Below, piece by piece: positions 8,584 through 17,068 of a stretch of 64,000 bases of DNA. The position numbers were made by a program, and so were the translations under genes. Source of the DNA: Mycoplasmatota bacterium (GTDB lineage: Bacteria; Bacillota_I; Bacilli_A; RF39; UBA660); NCBI GenBank assembly GCA_022771205.1, contig JALFCF010000001.1, positions 62,001-126,000 on the forward strand, read 5' to 3'. Each line of letters opens with the position of its first letter. The stretch's first letter is position 1. The notes beneath the pieces were generated by a model. That model did no database searches. It saw nothing but the letters and a program-made list of their open reading frames with translations, and was not told the DNA's origin.

Positions 8584-10011
8584 ATGAAAAAGAAATTTAT
8601 TTTTTTAATACTTTTAATAACCGTTTTTTGTACACCATTATTAGTAACTAAAGCAGAAACTAAAAACGGATGGATTAAAGAAGATGGGAACACCTATTAT
8701 TATATCAATGGTGAGAGGGTAAAAGGATTCCAAGAAATTGAAGGGAAGACCTATTTTTTTAGTAATGTAAATTATGCATTAAAAACAGGAATTCAATACA
8801 TAGATGGACAACCATTTTATCTAAACGAAGATGGAACAGTATATCATGGTTGGAAAGAAGTAAACGGTAAAACCTACTATTTTGGAGATAATCATTATGC
8901 TTTAAATGAATTTCAAACAATAGATGGTAAAAATTATTATTTCAATAATTATGTATTGCAAACGGGAATAGTCATGATAAATGATAAGTTAATATATGCA
9001 AATGATAATGGAGAAATTCAATATGGATGGCAAACTATAAATAATAATAAATATTATTTTGGAGAAGATGGTTATGCAGTAAAAGGATTCCAAGAAATAG
9101 AGGGAAATACCTACTTTTTTAGTAATATAAATTATGTATTAAAAAGTGGATGGCAAACATTAAGCAACGACAACAGCCAAATATTTTATTTAAATATGGA
9201 TGGTTCCGTTGTATATGGAAATCAAACAATCGAAGGTAGAGATTATGCTTTTGGTGATGACGGGTTCCTAGACGGATTCAAAAATATAGGAAATACATTT
9301 GTATATTATAATCCGGATGGAACAATAGCAAAAGGGATTCAGAGAATGGCCGGAAAATATTATCAATTTAATGAGTATACAGGGGCTTTTGAAAAATATG
9401 TAAACCAGAGAATTGTGATTGATGTTTCCTCACATCAAGGAATGATTGATTGGGAAGCAGTAAAAAATAGTGGAATGGTAGATGCAGTTATTTTGAGAGC
9501 TGGTTATGGAGTTAGTTGGACAGATACTTACTTTCAACGTAATGTGCAAGAATTAAATAGATTAGGAATACCATATTCAGTTTACTTATTTAGTTATGCT
9601 GAAAATGCAAATGAGGCTAGTATGGAAGCTGGTAATCTAATAAATATTATTAAAAATAATGGTGCTAATATTGCCTCAAATATTTTTTCAATTTACTATG
9701 ACTTGGAAGATTGGACAATTTCCTCAACCGGAGAGAGTGATGATGGAATATCACCAGGAACATATCAAGAAATGTTTGACAGTTTTTCAAATAAAGTAGA
9801 AACATCTTTGGGAATAGATGTAAAGATATATGCTTCAAAGAATTTTATAGAAACAAGATTTCCAACTTCACTTAGACCAGAAGTAGGATGGGTCGCTCAA
9901 TGGGGGCCAGAATTAACTTATGATGGAACTTATGAAGGATGGCAATATACTAGTGATGGAAGTATCCCTGGCATTAACGGAAGAGTAGACATGAGTGTTT
10001 TCTATTACTAA
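8584..10011 (+). CDS. Secreted GH25 lysozyme with N-terminal cell-wall-binding repeats
   Basis: 475 residues. A signal peptide occupies residues 1-24 (hydrophobic core, TKAET cleavage region). About residues 28-275 contain roughly ten aromatic/Gly-rich repeats of the choline-binding/glucan-binding type (GWQTINNNKYYFGEDGYAVKG). From 278 on is a GH25 muramidase domain: IVIDVSSHQGMIDW at its start, ILRAGYG, and the catalytic D-x-E motif in YYDLEDW. The protein should be exported, bind wall polymer through the repeats, and cleave the MurNAc-GlcNAc backbone. The GAGGAT site precedes ATG. It stands alone between a terminator and a convergent gene. Confidence 0.93.
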   Translation: MKKKFIFLILLITVFCTPLLVTKAETKNGWIKEDGNTYYYINGERVKGFQEIEGKTYFFSNVNYALKTGIQYIDGQPFYLNEDGTVYHGWKEVNGKTYYFGDNHYALNEFQTIDGKNYYFNNYVLQTGIVMINDKLIYANDNGEIQYGWQTINNNKYYFGEDGYAVKGFQEIEGNTYFFSNINYVLKSGWQTLSNDNSQIFYLNMDGSVVYGNQTIEGRDYAFGDDGFLDGFKNIGNTFVYYNPDGTIAKGIQRMAGKYYQFNEYTGAFEKYVNQRIVIDVSSHQGMIDWEAVKNSGMVDAVILRAGYGVSWTDTYFQRNVQELNRLGIPYSVYLFSYAENANEASMEAGNLINIIKNNGANIASNIFSIYYDLEDWTISSTGESDDGISPGTYQEMFDSFSNKVETSLGIDVKIYASKNFIETRFPTSLRPEVGWVAQWGPELTYDGTYEGWQYTSDGSIPGINGRVDMSVFYY

Positions 10012-10013
10012 AA

Positions 10014-10040
10014 AAATTTCTCGATTAGGAGAAATTTTTT
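10014..10040. terminator. Terminator shared by convergent GH25 and LTA-synthase-like genes
   Basis: Nine-bp stem AAATTTCTC/GAGAAATTT with loop GATTAG, A-rich on one side and T-rich on the other, so it can act in both directions. Confidence 0.8.
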
Positions 10041-11616
10041 ATTTGCACTGATTAAGATTAATACATGCGTCATAATAAGTAGAACGCTTTGATAATTCAT
10101 CATTAATATAATCGTTACCATATTTTTCACTCAAAGTTTTTTTATCACTAAACAAGTTAGTACCAAGACCTAATCTATTGCCTTGAATTTTAACTCCAAG
10201 TGCAGCCAATGTGGTAGGGAAGTAATCAAATGTTGTGAACTCTCTATTTTTGTTGTTATCAGTTTCAACAGCTGAATTGATATATACATTATAAACACCA
10301 CGTTCATAATCTTCATCAATATCATCAAAAGAATAATTATTCATACTAATATGATCACCAGTTAAAACAATTGTAGTATCTTCATAGAAGTCTTGATCCT
10401 GTATCCATTCAATAAATTCTCCAAGTTGCATATCAGAACAATAAACTGAATTCAAATAAGGATCAGAAGAATAATCAGGACAAAAATCACTAGTATAGCC
10501 ATCAGCTGCATGAGTATCAACAGTTAACATAGAAAAGTTAAACGGCTCATCACTATCACTTAATTTTTCAAGTTCTTGTTTTGCATAATCAAACAACTTC
10601 TCATCTTCATATCCCCAAAAAACATAATAATCATCAGGAATAATACCATCATCTCTAGCAGTATATAAATCAAATACTTCATAGTCCCCATGTCCTTCAA
10701 AATAGGATCTACGCCCACCAAAAGACAAATCAGAACCAACCATAATAGATTGATGATAACCTTTATCTTCTAAGATATCACCAAGTGCATAAGCTCCGTT
10801 AACTAAACCGTTTTCATAACTATCCTCACTATTAGCACCAAATACATTTTTTATAGGTACTCCTGCTGTTTCAGCAACAAGACCACCCATGGTCCAAGTA
10901 GTTCCAATTGTCATATATGATCCACCAACATCTTCGTTAGAAGAGAAATTTATATAGTCATAAGCCAAATCAGTTAAGTTTGGAATATAATTATAAGGGT
11001 AAGCTCCACCATGATTTTCATCAGAATAAGTTGCTTCCATAGACTCTAAATAAATATAAATCAAATTTCTTTTCTCTTTTGGAAACTCTAATTCGACATT
11101 TCTTGGATTAACATAATTTTTTTCAAAAAACTCAGAACTTTTTGTATTAGCTTCTAAATAGTCTCCAATGTACAATTTATCCATAGCAAAATTAACAGAA
11201 TTAACAGTTGAAAAAACAGTAGCACTTAAGAATATTAGGAATAATATAGCCATGAAGTTAATCTTTATAGATAAATTTTTACTAAATATTTTGAATTTTA
11301 AATAGATATTACAATTTCTAAATATAATTCTATAAGTAACGTAAACCGTAATAAAAATAATAAATAAAATTAAAGTAGTCCACAAAGGAGGATAAACGTT
11401 ACATTCAAAAAAACTATCTAAAACCTCTTTACTAGCAGTAGTAACAGAAGTTCCTAAAGTATACAAAATTTCATCAAAAGATGAATAACTATAATTCTTC
11501 TTTGCCCACACAGTGCCTAATTGGATAACTTGTGATAAGAAAAGAAAAAAGAAAGTAAAAAAGATAAATAAAAATTTAATGCTTTCTTTTATAATTCTTA
11601 ATAGCTTTTTGATCAT
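10039..11616 (-). CDS. LTA synthase/MdoB-like sulfatase-family phosphoglycerol transferase
   Basis: 525 residues. About five N-terminal hydrophobic helices are followed by an extracellular alkaline-phosphatase/sulfatase domain. It begins NLIYIYLESMEATY and contains the nucleophile region GTTWTMGGLVAETAG, which resembles MdoB/LtaS (G-T-G-W-T), plus metal ligands in TVDTHAADG and TGDHISM. It probably transfers phosphoglycerol from phosphatidylglycerol onto a lipid-anchored acceptor outside the cell. The gene overlaps its upstream neighbour by 41 bp on the same strand. The diacylglycerol kinase gene divergently upstream fits recycling of the diacylglycerol this reaction releases. Confidence 0.88.
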   Translation of the reverse strand: MIKKLLRIIKESIKFLFIFFTFFFLFLSQVIQLGTVWAKKNYSYSSFDEILYTLGTSVTTASKEVLDSFFECNVYPPLWTTLILFIIFITVYVTYRIIFRNCNIYLKFKIFSKNLSIKINFMAILFLIFLSATVFSTVNSVNFAMDKLYIGDYLEANTKSSEFFEKNYVNPRNVELEFPKEKRNLIYIYLESMEATYSDENHGGAYPYNYIPNLTDLAYDYINFSSNEDVGGSYMTIGTTWTMGGLVAETAGVPIKNVFGANSEDSYENGLVNGAYALGDILEDKGYHQSIMVGSDLSFGGRRSYFEGHGDYEVFDLYTARDDGIIPDDYYVFWGYEDEKLFDYAKQELEKLSDSDEPFNFSMLTVDTHAADGYTSDFCPDYSSDPYLNSVYCSDMQLGEFIEWIQDQDFYEDTTIVLTGDHISMNNYSFDDIDEDYERGVYNVYINSAVETDNNKNREFTTFDYFPTTLAALGVKIQGNRLGLGTNLFSDKKTLSEKYGNDYINDELSKRSTYYDACINLNQCK

Positions 11617-11935
11617 TGACGGCTTTTTCCTTTACTAAAATATTAATCTGTACTGCTTTAGAAACAGCATATGTCAAACAAGGTAAAACAAGTGCTACAA
11701 TCAAACTTAACCACATGTACTCCATAGAAAATTGAAAAGTAAACATAGATTCAGCATACCAGGGAGTCTTTGAGTTACTAGTCATATTAATAATAGTATT
11801 CATAATAGCAGTAATTATAAAAGTATATCCAAGATATGGAACAATTAAATCACTGAGCTTTCTTTTTTCTTTTCTTAACTTCTCACTTACCAAAATAGAA
11901 ATGCTAGCTGGTAAGAAAAAGCAAACGTATAACAT
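11576..11935 (-). CDS. Small membrane protein coupled to the LTA-synthase-like gene
   Basis: 119 residues with three hydrophobic helices, a basic loop after the first, and a basic C-terminus. I do not recognise the family. Its 3' end overlaps the start of the LTA-synthase-like gene by 41 bp, so the two are probably translationally coupled and may form a membrane complex (inference). Upstream on the minus strand is an AAAGGATGGTGC-type ribosome binding site. Confidence 0.7.
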   Translation of the reverse strand: MLYVCFFLPASISILVSEKLRKEKRKLSDLIVPYLGYTFIITAIMNTIINMTSNSKTPWYAESMFTFQFSMEYMWLSLIVALVLPCLTYAVSKAVQINILVKEKAVNDQKAIKNYKRKH

Positions 11936-12075
11936 AAAGCACCATCCTTTATTATAAAAATATCTACATATGCAGATAAATCACTAAAGATTATAACTAA
12001 AAAATCAAAAAAAATCAATGTAGAACATATGAAACTTAGAAATAAGTAACAAATAGTAGTAATAAAAAAAGAATG

Positions 12076-12084
12076 TGGTATAAT
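12076..12084 (+). promoter_or_regulatory. Extended -10 promoter element of lipid kinase gene
   Basis: TGGTATAAT lies 24 bases upstream of the ATG at 12108, in the 172-bp divergent intergenic region. Confidence 0.6.
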
Positions 12085-12107
12085 ATAGCTATCAAGGAGC
12101 GAAGACT

Positions 12108-13028
12108 ATGAAGAAATGTATCATAATTATGAACCCAGAAAGTGGAAAAGTAAAAAGTTTAAGTACTAAAAATGAGTTTTATGATGTATTAAGAAAACAC
12201 GGATATGATGCTGAAATTAGATATACAAAAGGACCTAAAGATGCCACTAGAATTGTAGAAGAATTAGAAGATGATGTAGACCTAGTAATTAGTGCTGGTG
12301 GAGATGGAACATTAAATGAAGTAGTAACGGGTAATCTTAGACGTAACAAGAAATTAGTTTTAGCTAATTTACCAATGGGAACTACGAATGATGTTGCTAA
12401 TATGTATGGATATACAAAAGATTATCAAAAAAACATTGAATTATTATTAAATGGAGTAAGAAAAAAAGTAGATGTTTGCTATATTGACGATACCCCATTT
12501 GTATATGTTGCATGCTTAGGAGACTACATTGACATGGCCTATAATACTCCAAGAAATTTAAAAAAGAAATATGGAAAAATTGCTTACATATTATATGGTC
12601 TTAAACAATTACAAAATAAAATTCATAAATATCATGTAAAATATACAGTCGATGGAAAAGAATACGAAGGAGAATATTCATTTTTCTTTATTACTAATTC
12701 ATCGAGAGTAGCTGGTGTTGATGACATTTATTATGATGTCAAAATGGACGACAATATGTTTGAAGTTGCTTTAGCAAATCCAAAGACAAAACCAGATATT
12801 TTAAGAATGCTAGTACAAGTAACTATGAAAGATGTCAAAGAAGTACCAGGGATTACATATTATCAAACTGATAATTTTAAAATAGAATTTTTAGATAAAC
12901 CAAAAACATCATGGTGCATTGATGGAGAAGAATATAAAACTAATAAACCAGAATATGAATTTAAAGTAGAACAAAAAGTAAAAATGCTAATACCAAAAAC
13001 AAATGCTAAAAAGTTATTTAATAAGTAG
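12108..13028 (+). CDS. Diacylglycerol/lipid kinase, DgkB/YegS family
   Basis: 306 residues, the usual length of the family. It starts with IIIMNPESGK and has the ATP-binding motif SAGGDGTLNEVVTG (about residues 62-75) and LPMGTTNDVA. The second domain carries the WCIDGEE motif that ends the family fold. It phosphorylates diacylglycerol or a related lipid at the cytoplasmic membrane face, most likely recycling diacylglycerol from lipoteichoic acid synthesis, whose enzyme is encoded divergently next door. The AAGGAGCGA site lies upstream of ATG. The following gene is nine bases downstream. Confidence 0.9.
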   Translation: MKKCIIIMNPESGKVKSLSTKNEFYDVLRKHGYDAEIRYTKGPKDATRIVEELEDDVDLVISAGGDGTLNEVVTGNLRRNKKLVLANLPMGTTNDVANMYGYTKDYQKNIELLLNGVRKKVDVCYIDDTPFVYVACLGDYIDMAYNTPRNLKKKYGKIAYILYGLKQLQNKIHKYHVKYTVDGKEYEGEYSFFFITNSSRVAGVDDIYYDVKMDDNMFEVALANPKTKPDILRMLVQVTMKDVKEVPGITYYQTDNFKIEFLDKPKTSWCIDGEEYKTNKPEYEFKVEQKVKMLIPKTNAKKLFNK

Positions 13029-13037
13029 GGTGAAGTT

Positions 13038-13835
13038 ATGAAAAAAGAAAATAAAAAAGAAAAAAAACAAAAAAAGACCAATATTACAGTCTATTTAATA
13101 CTAAGATTTTTAGTAATCTTATGTATGGTAGAGCAAGCATTAAAAGGAAACTGGCACAGTGTAGCTTTATGTTTTTTAACTTTAATATTATTTACACTAC
13201 CAACAATAGCCTCAAGAACATTTAAAGTAAATTTACCAACAACATTAGAAATAATTATTTATTTATTCATATTTAGTGCAGAAATATTAGGAGAAATTCA
13301 AAATTTCTATGGAGTATTTAAACATTGGGATACTATGCTTCATACTTTAAATGGGTTCTTATCTGCTGCCATAGGATTTTCACTAATTGATATTTTAAAT
13401 AGAACAGAAAAGTTTCATATTAGAATGACACCTTTATTTGTAGCGTTAGTTGCATTTTGTTTTTCTATGACAATTGGTGTATTGTGGGAATTCTTTGAAT
13501 TTGGCGCAGATAGATATTTTAATACAGATATGCAAAAAGATAGGATTGTAAATACAGTTTCATCAGTCGAGTTAAATAAAGAGAATAAAAATGATCCTGT
13601 AATCATAAATGATATTAACAAAACAATTATCTATAGCGGTGATAACAAAGAAACTGTAATACAGAATGGTTACTTAGATATAGGAATAAATGATACAATG
13701 AAAGACTTAATAGTCAACTTTATTGGAGCAATAGTTTTCTCAGTTTTAGGATTTTTATATATTAAAGATCGTGATGAATACAAGTTCATTGAAAGATTTT
13801 TACCGGTTATGAAAAAGTTTAAAGAAGAAAGCTAA
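13038..13835 (+). CDS. YjdF/DUF2238-like integral membrane protein
   Basis: 265 residues with a very Lys-rich N-terminus and about six hydrophobic helices. It carries HWDTMLHTLNGFLSA and GVLWEFFEFGADR, which resemble DUF2238/YjdF membrane proteins (conserved D-x-x-x-H and W-E-x-x-E). A hydrophilic insertion of about 60 residues (about 180-240) lies before the last helix and is probably exposed. No function is established for the family. It lies in an operon with the lipid kinase gene (GGTGAAGTT before ATG). Confidence 0.65.
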   Translation: MKKENKKEKKQKKTNITVYLILRFLVILCMVEQALKGNWHSVALCFLTLILFTLPTIASRTFKVNLPTTLEIIIYLFIFSAEILGEIQNFYGVFKHWDTMLHTLNGFLSAAIGFSLIDILNRTEKFHIRMTPLFVALVAFCFSMTIGVLWEFFEFGADRYFNTDMQKDRIVNTVSSVELNKENKNDPVIINDINKTIIYSGDNKETVIQNGYLDIGINDTMKDLIVNFIGAIVFSVLGFLYIKDRDEYKFIERFLPVMKKFKEES

Positions 13836-13870
13836 ATATTGTAACTAAAATAGGGGACAAGGTGGTTGAA

Positions 13871-14443
13871 ATGACTAAAATAAATATGACAACAGTGAAA
13901 AAATTATTATCACTAGGATTTGAACCAATAGCCGAATATTATGAAAAACAAGATACAGAAGTTGTAGAAAAGTTAATTTTATATCAAAAATCTAACAAAA
14001 TATTATTACTATTACCAGAAAAAGGACAAATATTATATACAAGCCCATATTTATCTACTAATGAGGATACTCATGAATTAGAAAATTTAAGTAATGTTAT
14101 AGAATATATGGAAGCATTTCCAAAAATAATGAAGAGTAGACCTGTAACAACGCTAACAATATTAGATTTACCACTAATAACTGCAGAGAAAAGAATGATA
14201 GTCAAAAAAAGAGTACATGATAATATAACACAATATAATTTTAGACAATATATTAGAAATGTTGGTGATAGAAGAATCAACAGTAGGATTAGATTAGGAA
14301 AGAATATGGGATCAATTCAAGCAACACAATCAGACAAGAAACTAGAAGAAATGATATACCCATTATTTCAAGAATTACCGCAAGAAATCAAAAATGATTT
14401 AATTCTACCAGCATATCAAAAGATAAAAACTAAAAAATATTAG
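13871..14443 (+). CDS. Uncharacterised cytoplasmic protein
   Basis: 190 residues from ATG 13871. AAGGTGG at 13858-13864 sits six bases upstream and decides this start over the GTG at 13862. No signal peptide or membrane segment. The N-terminal half looks alpha/beta; the C-terminal half is basic (RQYIRNVGDRRINSRIRLGKN) and might bind nucleic acid or phospholipid, which is speculation. The protein is not recognised. Its stop codon is inside the left arm of a terminator, and the sporulation block begins just beyond. Confidence 0.7.
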   Translation: MTKINMTTVKKLLSLGFEPIAEYYEKQDTEVVEKLILYQKSNKILLLLPEKGQILYTSPYLSTNEDTHELENLSNVIEYMEAFPKIMKSRPVTTLTILDLPLITAEKRMIVKKRVHDNITQYNFRQYIRNVGDRRINSRIRLGKNMGSIQATQSDKKLEEMIYPLFQELPQEIKNDLILPAYQKIKTKKY

Positions 14444-14466
14444 TAAAAACACTAATATTTTTTTTG
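14435..14466 (+). terminator. Intrinsic terminator before sporulation block
   Basis: Ten-bp perfect stem AAATATTAGT/ACTAATATTT, loop AAAAAC, then a T tract. The first Spo0A-box-like site begins in the T tract. Confidence 0.85.
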
Positions 14467-14507
14467 TCGAATTTTGTCATACGAAATATTTGTCATGTTT
14501 TGTCGAA
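14465..14507 (+). promoter_or_regulatory. Array of Spo0A-box-like sites upstream of the spoIIA-like operon
   Basis: Two perfect 0A boxes (TGTCGAA) at 14465-14471 and 14501-14507. Two partial ones (TGTCATA at 14475, TGTCATG at 14491) each lie ten bases from a perfect box, one helical turn. The 0A box consensus TGTCGAA is established for Spo0A. Phosphorylated Spo0A activates spoIIA in Bacillus, so location and sequence agree. A possible -10 (TATATT, 14528-14533) is 22 bases from TTGTCG (14500-14505), similar to the long spacing described for Spo0A-dependent spoIIG. Confidence 0.7.
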
Positions 14508-14558
14508 ACACTAGAAAATATTAACTATATATTTTATAGTGCTAACAGAGGTGAAAAC

Positions 14559-14897
14559 ATGCTAACGGTATCATTACAAATAACCAAAGGAATTATGTTT
14601 ATAAGATTGGAGGGAGAATTAACACAAGAAAGTTTTCATAAAGTATCAGAAGAAATTAACTATTTGTTATATAAACAAGGAATAATAGCTTATGTTTTTA
14701 ACCTAGAAGAAGTAAAAAAAATAGATAACAATATCTTAGAAAATATTCAAAATAAGTTAACAGAAATATTTTTAAGATGTGGTAGTGTAGCATTTTGTGG
14801 TATATCCGAAACACTAAAGAAATTAATAGGAGAAAGAAAAGACGAATTATTTTATGTAACAGAAGAAAAAGAAGTATTTCAATATATAAGTATATAA
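14559..14897 (+). CDS. STAS-domain protein in the SpoIIAA position
   Basis: 112 residues from ATG 14559, with CAGAGGTGA upstream; an in-frame ATG at 14490 has no ribosome binding site and falls inside the 0A-box array. It aligns along its whole length with SpoIIAA-type anti-anti-sigma factors (FIRLEGELT, VFNLEEV, FCGISETLKKLIG). The residue phosphorylated in SpoIIAA, the first Ser of the D-S-S motif, is replaced: this protein reads D-N-N at residues 56-58. The next gene, 11 bases on, is the sigma factor; there is no spoIIAB between them. Regulation must therefore differ from the classic SpoIIAA/SpoIIAB switch, or the kinase is elsewhere. Confidence 0.75.
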   Translation: MLTVSLQITKGIMFIRLEGELTQESFHKVSEEINYLLYKQGIIAYVFNLEEVKKIDNNILENIQNKLTEIFLRCGSVAFCGISETLKKLIGERKDELFYVTEEKEVFQYISI

Positions 14898-14908
14898 AAG
14901 GAGAAAAA

Positions 14909-15541
14909 ATGGACAACGTATTGGAATATGAAAACCTTATTTATAAAATGATTTCAAAGTACAAAAACTTTGATCAAGAAGATTTATATCAAGTAGCAAT
15001 GTTAGGTTTAATGAATGCTAAAAGAAATTATAAACCAGATGAAAATACTAAATTTTCAACATATGCTTATTACTATATTTTAGGAGAAATTAATACTTAT
15101 ATTAAAGCAAGTAATCCAGTAAAAATAAGTCAAGATTTACTTCGGTTAAAAGGAAGCTTAACACATGCAAAAGAAGTAATGACACAAAGACTAAGAAGAG
15201 AACCAACAATAGAGGAGTTATCAGTATTTTTAGAAGTTCCTATGGATAAAATAGAAGAAGCAATGATTGCAACCAGTGCTGTAGAAAGTCTTGATTATAC
15301 TTATGATGATGAGAATGATTTGTACAATTCATTTGGTCAACCAGAAACACAAATGACAGAAGATTTCCTAGATTTAAAAAATGCTGTACAAAACCTTCCA
15401 AAAGAAGAGCAAGCTTTAATTGTTGCAAGATATTATGAAGGACTGACTCAGCAAGAGACGAGCGAAACCTTAGGAATGTCTCAAGTACAAGTATCAAGAA
15501 AGGAATTGAAAATACTACAAAAGTTAAAGACAAGTTTATAA
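14909..15541 (+). CDS. sigF: Sporulation sigma factor, SigF/SigG type
   Basis: 210 residues from ATG 14909 (AAAGGAG upstream). Sigma-70 region 2 is clear (FDQEDLYQVAMLGLMNAKRNYKPDENTKFSTYAYYYILGEI), then region 3 (RREPTIEELSVFLEVPMDKIEEA) and a region 4 helix-turn-helix (YYEGLTQQETSETLGMSQVQVSRKE). Length and architecture fit SigF/SigG/SigB-type factors. Position after a STAS gene and before spoVAC-spoVAD-spoVAE favours SigF, which directs forespore transcription. The missing SpoIIAB makes its control unclear. SigG is the main alternative identity. Confidence 0.82.
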   Translation: MDNVLEYENLIYKMISKYKNFDQEDLYQVAMLGLMNAKRNYKPDENTKFSTYAYYYILGEINTYIKASNPVKISQDLLRLKGSLTHAKEVMTQRLRREPTIEELSVFLEVPMDKIEEAMIATSAVESLDYTYDDENDLYNSFGQPETQMTEDFLDLKNAVQNLPKEEQALIVARYYEGLTQQETSETLGMSQVQVSRKELKILQKLKTSL

Positions 15542-15562
15542 AACCTAACTAAAATAATTTTA

Positions 15563-15590
15563 AAAGAAGTCATATGTACTTCTTTTTTTT
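15563..15590 (+). terminator. Intrinsic terminator after sigma factor gene
   Basis: Eight-bp stem AAAGAAGT/ACTTCTTT, loop CATATGT, long T tract. It separates the sigma factor gene from the spoVA genes. Confidence 0.85.
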
Positions 15591-15620
15591 GTATAAAATA
15601 AAAAAAACAGCAAAGAATAT
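15590..15620 (+). promoter_or_regulatory. Possible forespore-sigma promoter of spoVA genes
   Basis: TGTATA at 15590-15595 resembles the SigF/SigG -35 (GYATA), and AAGAATA at 15613-15619 lies 17 bases on. The -10 match to CATACTA is only partial, so this is a weak proposal supported mainly by context. Confidence 0.3.
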
Positions 15621-15635
15621 AAATGGTGATATGAA

Positions 15636-16079
15636 ATGAAACAACAAAAATACGAACTGATTGCAAAAGAACATGAAGCAGAAAATCCCAAACTAAAAAA
15701 TGCTGTTATTGCCTTTTTAATAGGTGGTCTAATTGGAATGTTAGGAGAAGGATTAATTGAATTATTGTGCAATATATTTCATATGTCAAGAAATAATGCT
15801 GGAACTATTATGATAGTAATAATGATTTTTATTGCATCACTTTCAACTGCCTTAGGATTCTTTGATAAATTAGTAACAAAGTTTAAATGTGGTCTTCTAA
15901 TACCAATCACAGGATTTGCACACTCTATGACAAGTGCTGCTTTAGATTATAAAAGAGAAGGACCAATATATGGAATAGGATCTAATATTTTTAAATTAGC
16001 AGGATCGGTAATTTTATATGGAATAGTTGCAGCCTGGTTTTTTGGCATGATTAGATATCTATTAGGAGGAAGAATATGA
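15636..16079 (+). CDS. spoVAC: Stage V sporulation protein AC
   Basis: 147 residues, the usual SpoVAC length, with four hydrophobic helices. Characteristic segments include FLIGGLIGMLGEGL, SLSTALGFFDKL and GLLIPITGFAHSMTSAALDYKREG. In Bacillus it forms, with SpoVAEb, the mechanosensitive part of the inner-membrane channel that moves dipicolinic acid into and out of the spore core. The ATG at 15631 runs straight into a stop, so 15636 behind GGTGAT is the start. It overlaps spoVAD by four bases. Confidence 0.93.
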   Translation: MKQQKYELIAKEHEAENPKLKNAVIAFLIGGLIGMLGEGLIELLCNIFHMSRNNAGTIMIVIMIFIASLSTALGFFDKLVTKFKCGLLIPITGFAHSMTSAALDYKREGPIYGIGSNIFKLAGSVILYGIVAAWFFGMIRYLLGGRI

Positions 16080-17068
16080 CATTTACTTATAACGATGTAT
16101 ACATACAAGACACTGCAACGGTTGCTGGACCATATGAAAAAAAAGGACCATTAAAAAGATATTTTGATAAAACATTTGATAATTTATATTATGATGAAGA
16201 ATCTTGGGAAAAAGCCGAAATAAAATCAGTAAAAGAAAGTTTAAAACTACTGTATAAAAAAGCAGGATTAAAAAGAAAAGAAGTAGATGTTATTTTAGGT
16301 GGAGATTTACAAAATCAAATAGCTGCTACTACTTATGGAGCATATAATTTTTCCAAATGTTTTCTAGGATTATATGGAGCTTGTTCAACATCGGTAGAAG
16401 CAATGATTATAGGAAGTATATTAATTGAATCTAAAAAAGTAAAAAATGCTATTGCGACAGTTTCATCACATAATATGTCAGCCGAAAAACAATTTAGAAA
16501 TCCAACTGAATATGGAGCACCAAAACCCAAATCAGCAACCTTTACATCTACTGGTAGTGCATCTATATTATTAACAAAAGAAAAGACTGACATTAAAGTA
16601 GAATCTTCAACTATAGGACAGATTATAGATTTAAACCAAAATGATCCCAATGATATGGGAAAAGTGATGGCACCAGCTGCTATAGATACAATTAAAAGGC
16701 ATCTAAAAGATTTAAACAGAAAACCTGACTATTATGATTTAATTGTGACTGGTGATTTAGGGTTATATGGAAAAGAAATATTAAAAGACTATATGTTAGA
16801 AGAATATGATATTAATTTAGAAAATAATTATAATGACTGTGGTGTAATGTTATATGATCTAACAAAACAAAAAGAATGTTTAGCTGGGGGCAGTGGACCA
16901 GTTTGTAGTGCTTTAGTATCATTCGGATATATCTATCATGAAATGAAAAAGAAAAATTTAAAGAAAGTATTAATAGTTGCAACAGGAGCGTTATTTTCTC
17001 CAACTATGGTTTATCAAAAAGAAAATATTTATTCAATTGCTAATGCAATTAGTTTGGAGGTAGTTTAA
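16076..17068 (+). CDS. spoVAD: Stage V sporulation protein AD
   Basis: 330 residues, near the family's usual length. Thiolase-like fold with the SpoVAD hallmarks VDVILGGDLQNQI, FLGLYGACSTSVEAM, SSHNMSAEKQFRNPTEYGA and GGSGPVCSA. SpoVAD is a soluble protein that binds dipicolinic acid at the spore inner membrane during sporulation. Start and stop overlap with spoVAC (ATGA) and spoVAE (TAATG), giving a tightly coupled operon. Confidence 0.95.
   Translation: MTFTYNDVYIQDTATVAGPYEKKGPLKRYFDKTFDNLYYDEESWEKAEIKSVKESLKLLYKKAGLKRKEVDVILGGDLQNQIAATTYGAYNFSKCFLGLYGACSTSVEAMIIGSILIESKKVKNAIATVSSHNMSAEKQFRNPTEYGAPKPKSATFTSTGSASILLTKEKTDIKVESSTIGQIIDLNQNDPNDMGKVMAPAAIDTIKRHLKDLNRKPDYYDLIVTGDLGLYGKEILKDYMLEEYDINLENNYNDCGVMLYDLTKQKECLAGGSGPVCSALVSFGYIYHEMKKKNLKKVLIVATGALFSPTMVYQKENIYSIANAISLEVV

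Noticed and set aside
12863-13081. Minus-strand ORF across the lipid kinase and membrane protein junction
   Set aside because: Phe/Ser-rich reverse reading of Lys-rich coding sequence, no ribosome binding site; a shadow of the real genes.
14490-14558. Longer start for the STAS protein
   Set aside because: The upstream ATG lacks a ribosome binding site and lies within the Spo0A-box array; the ATG at 14559 has CAGAGGTGA.
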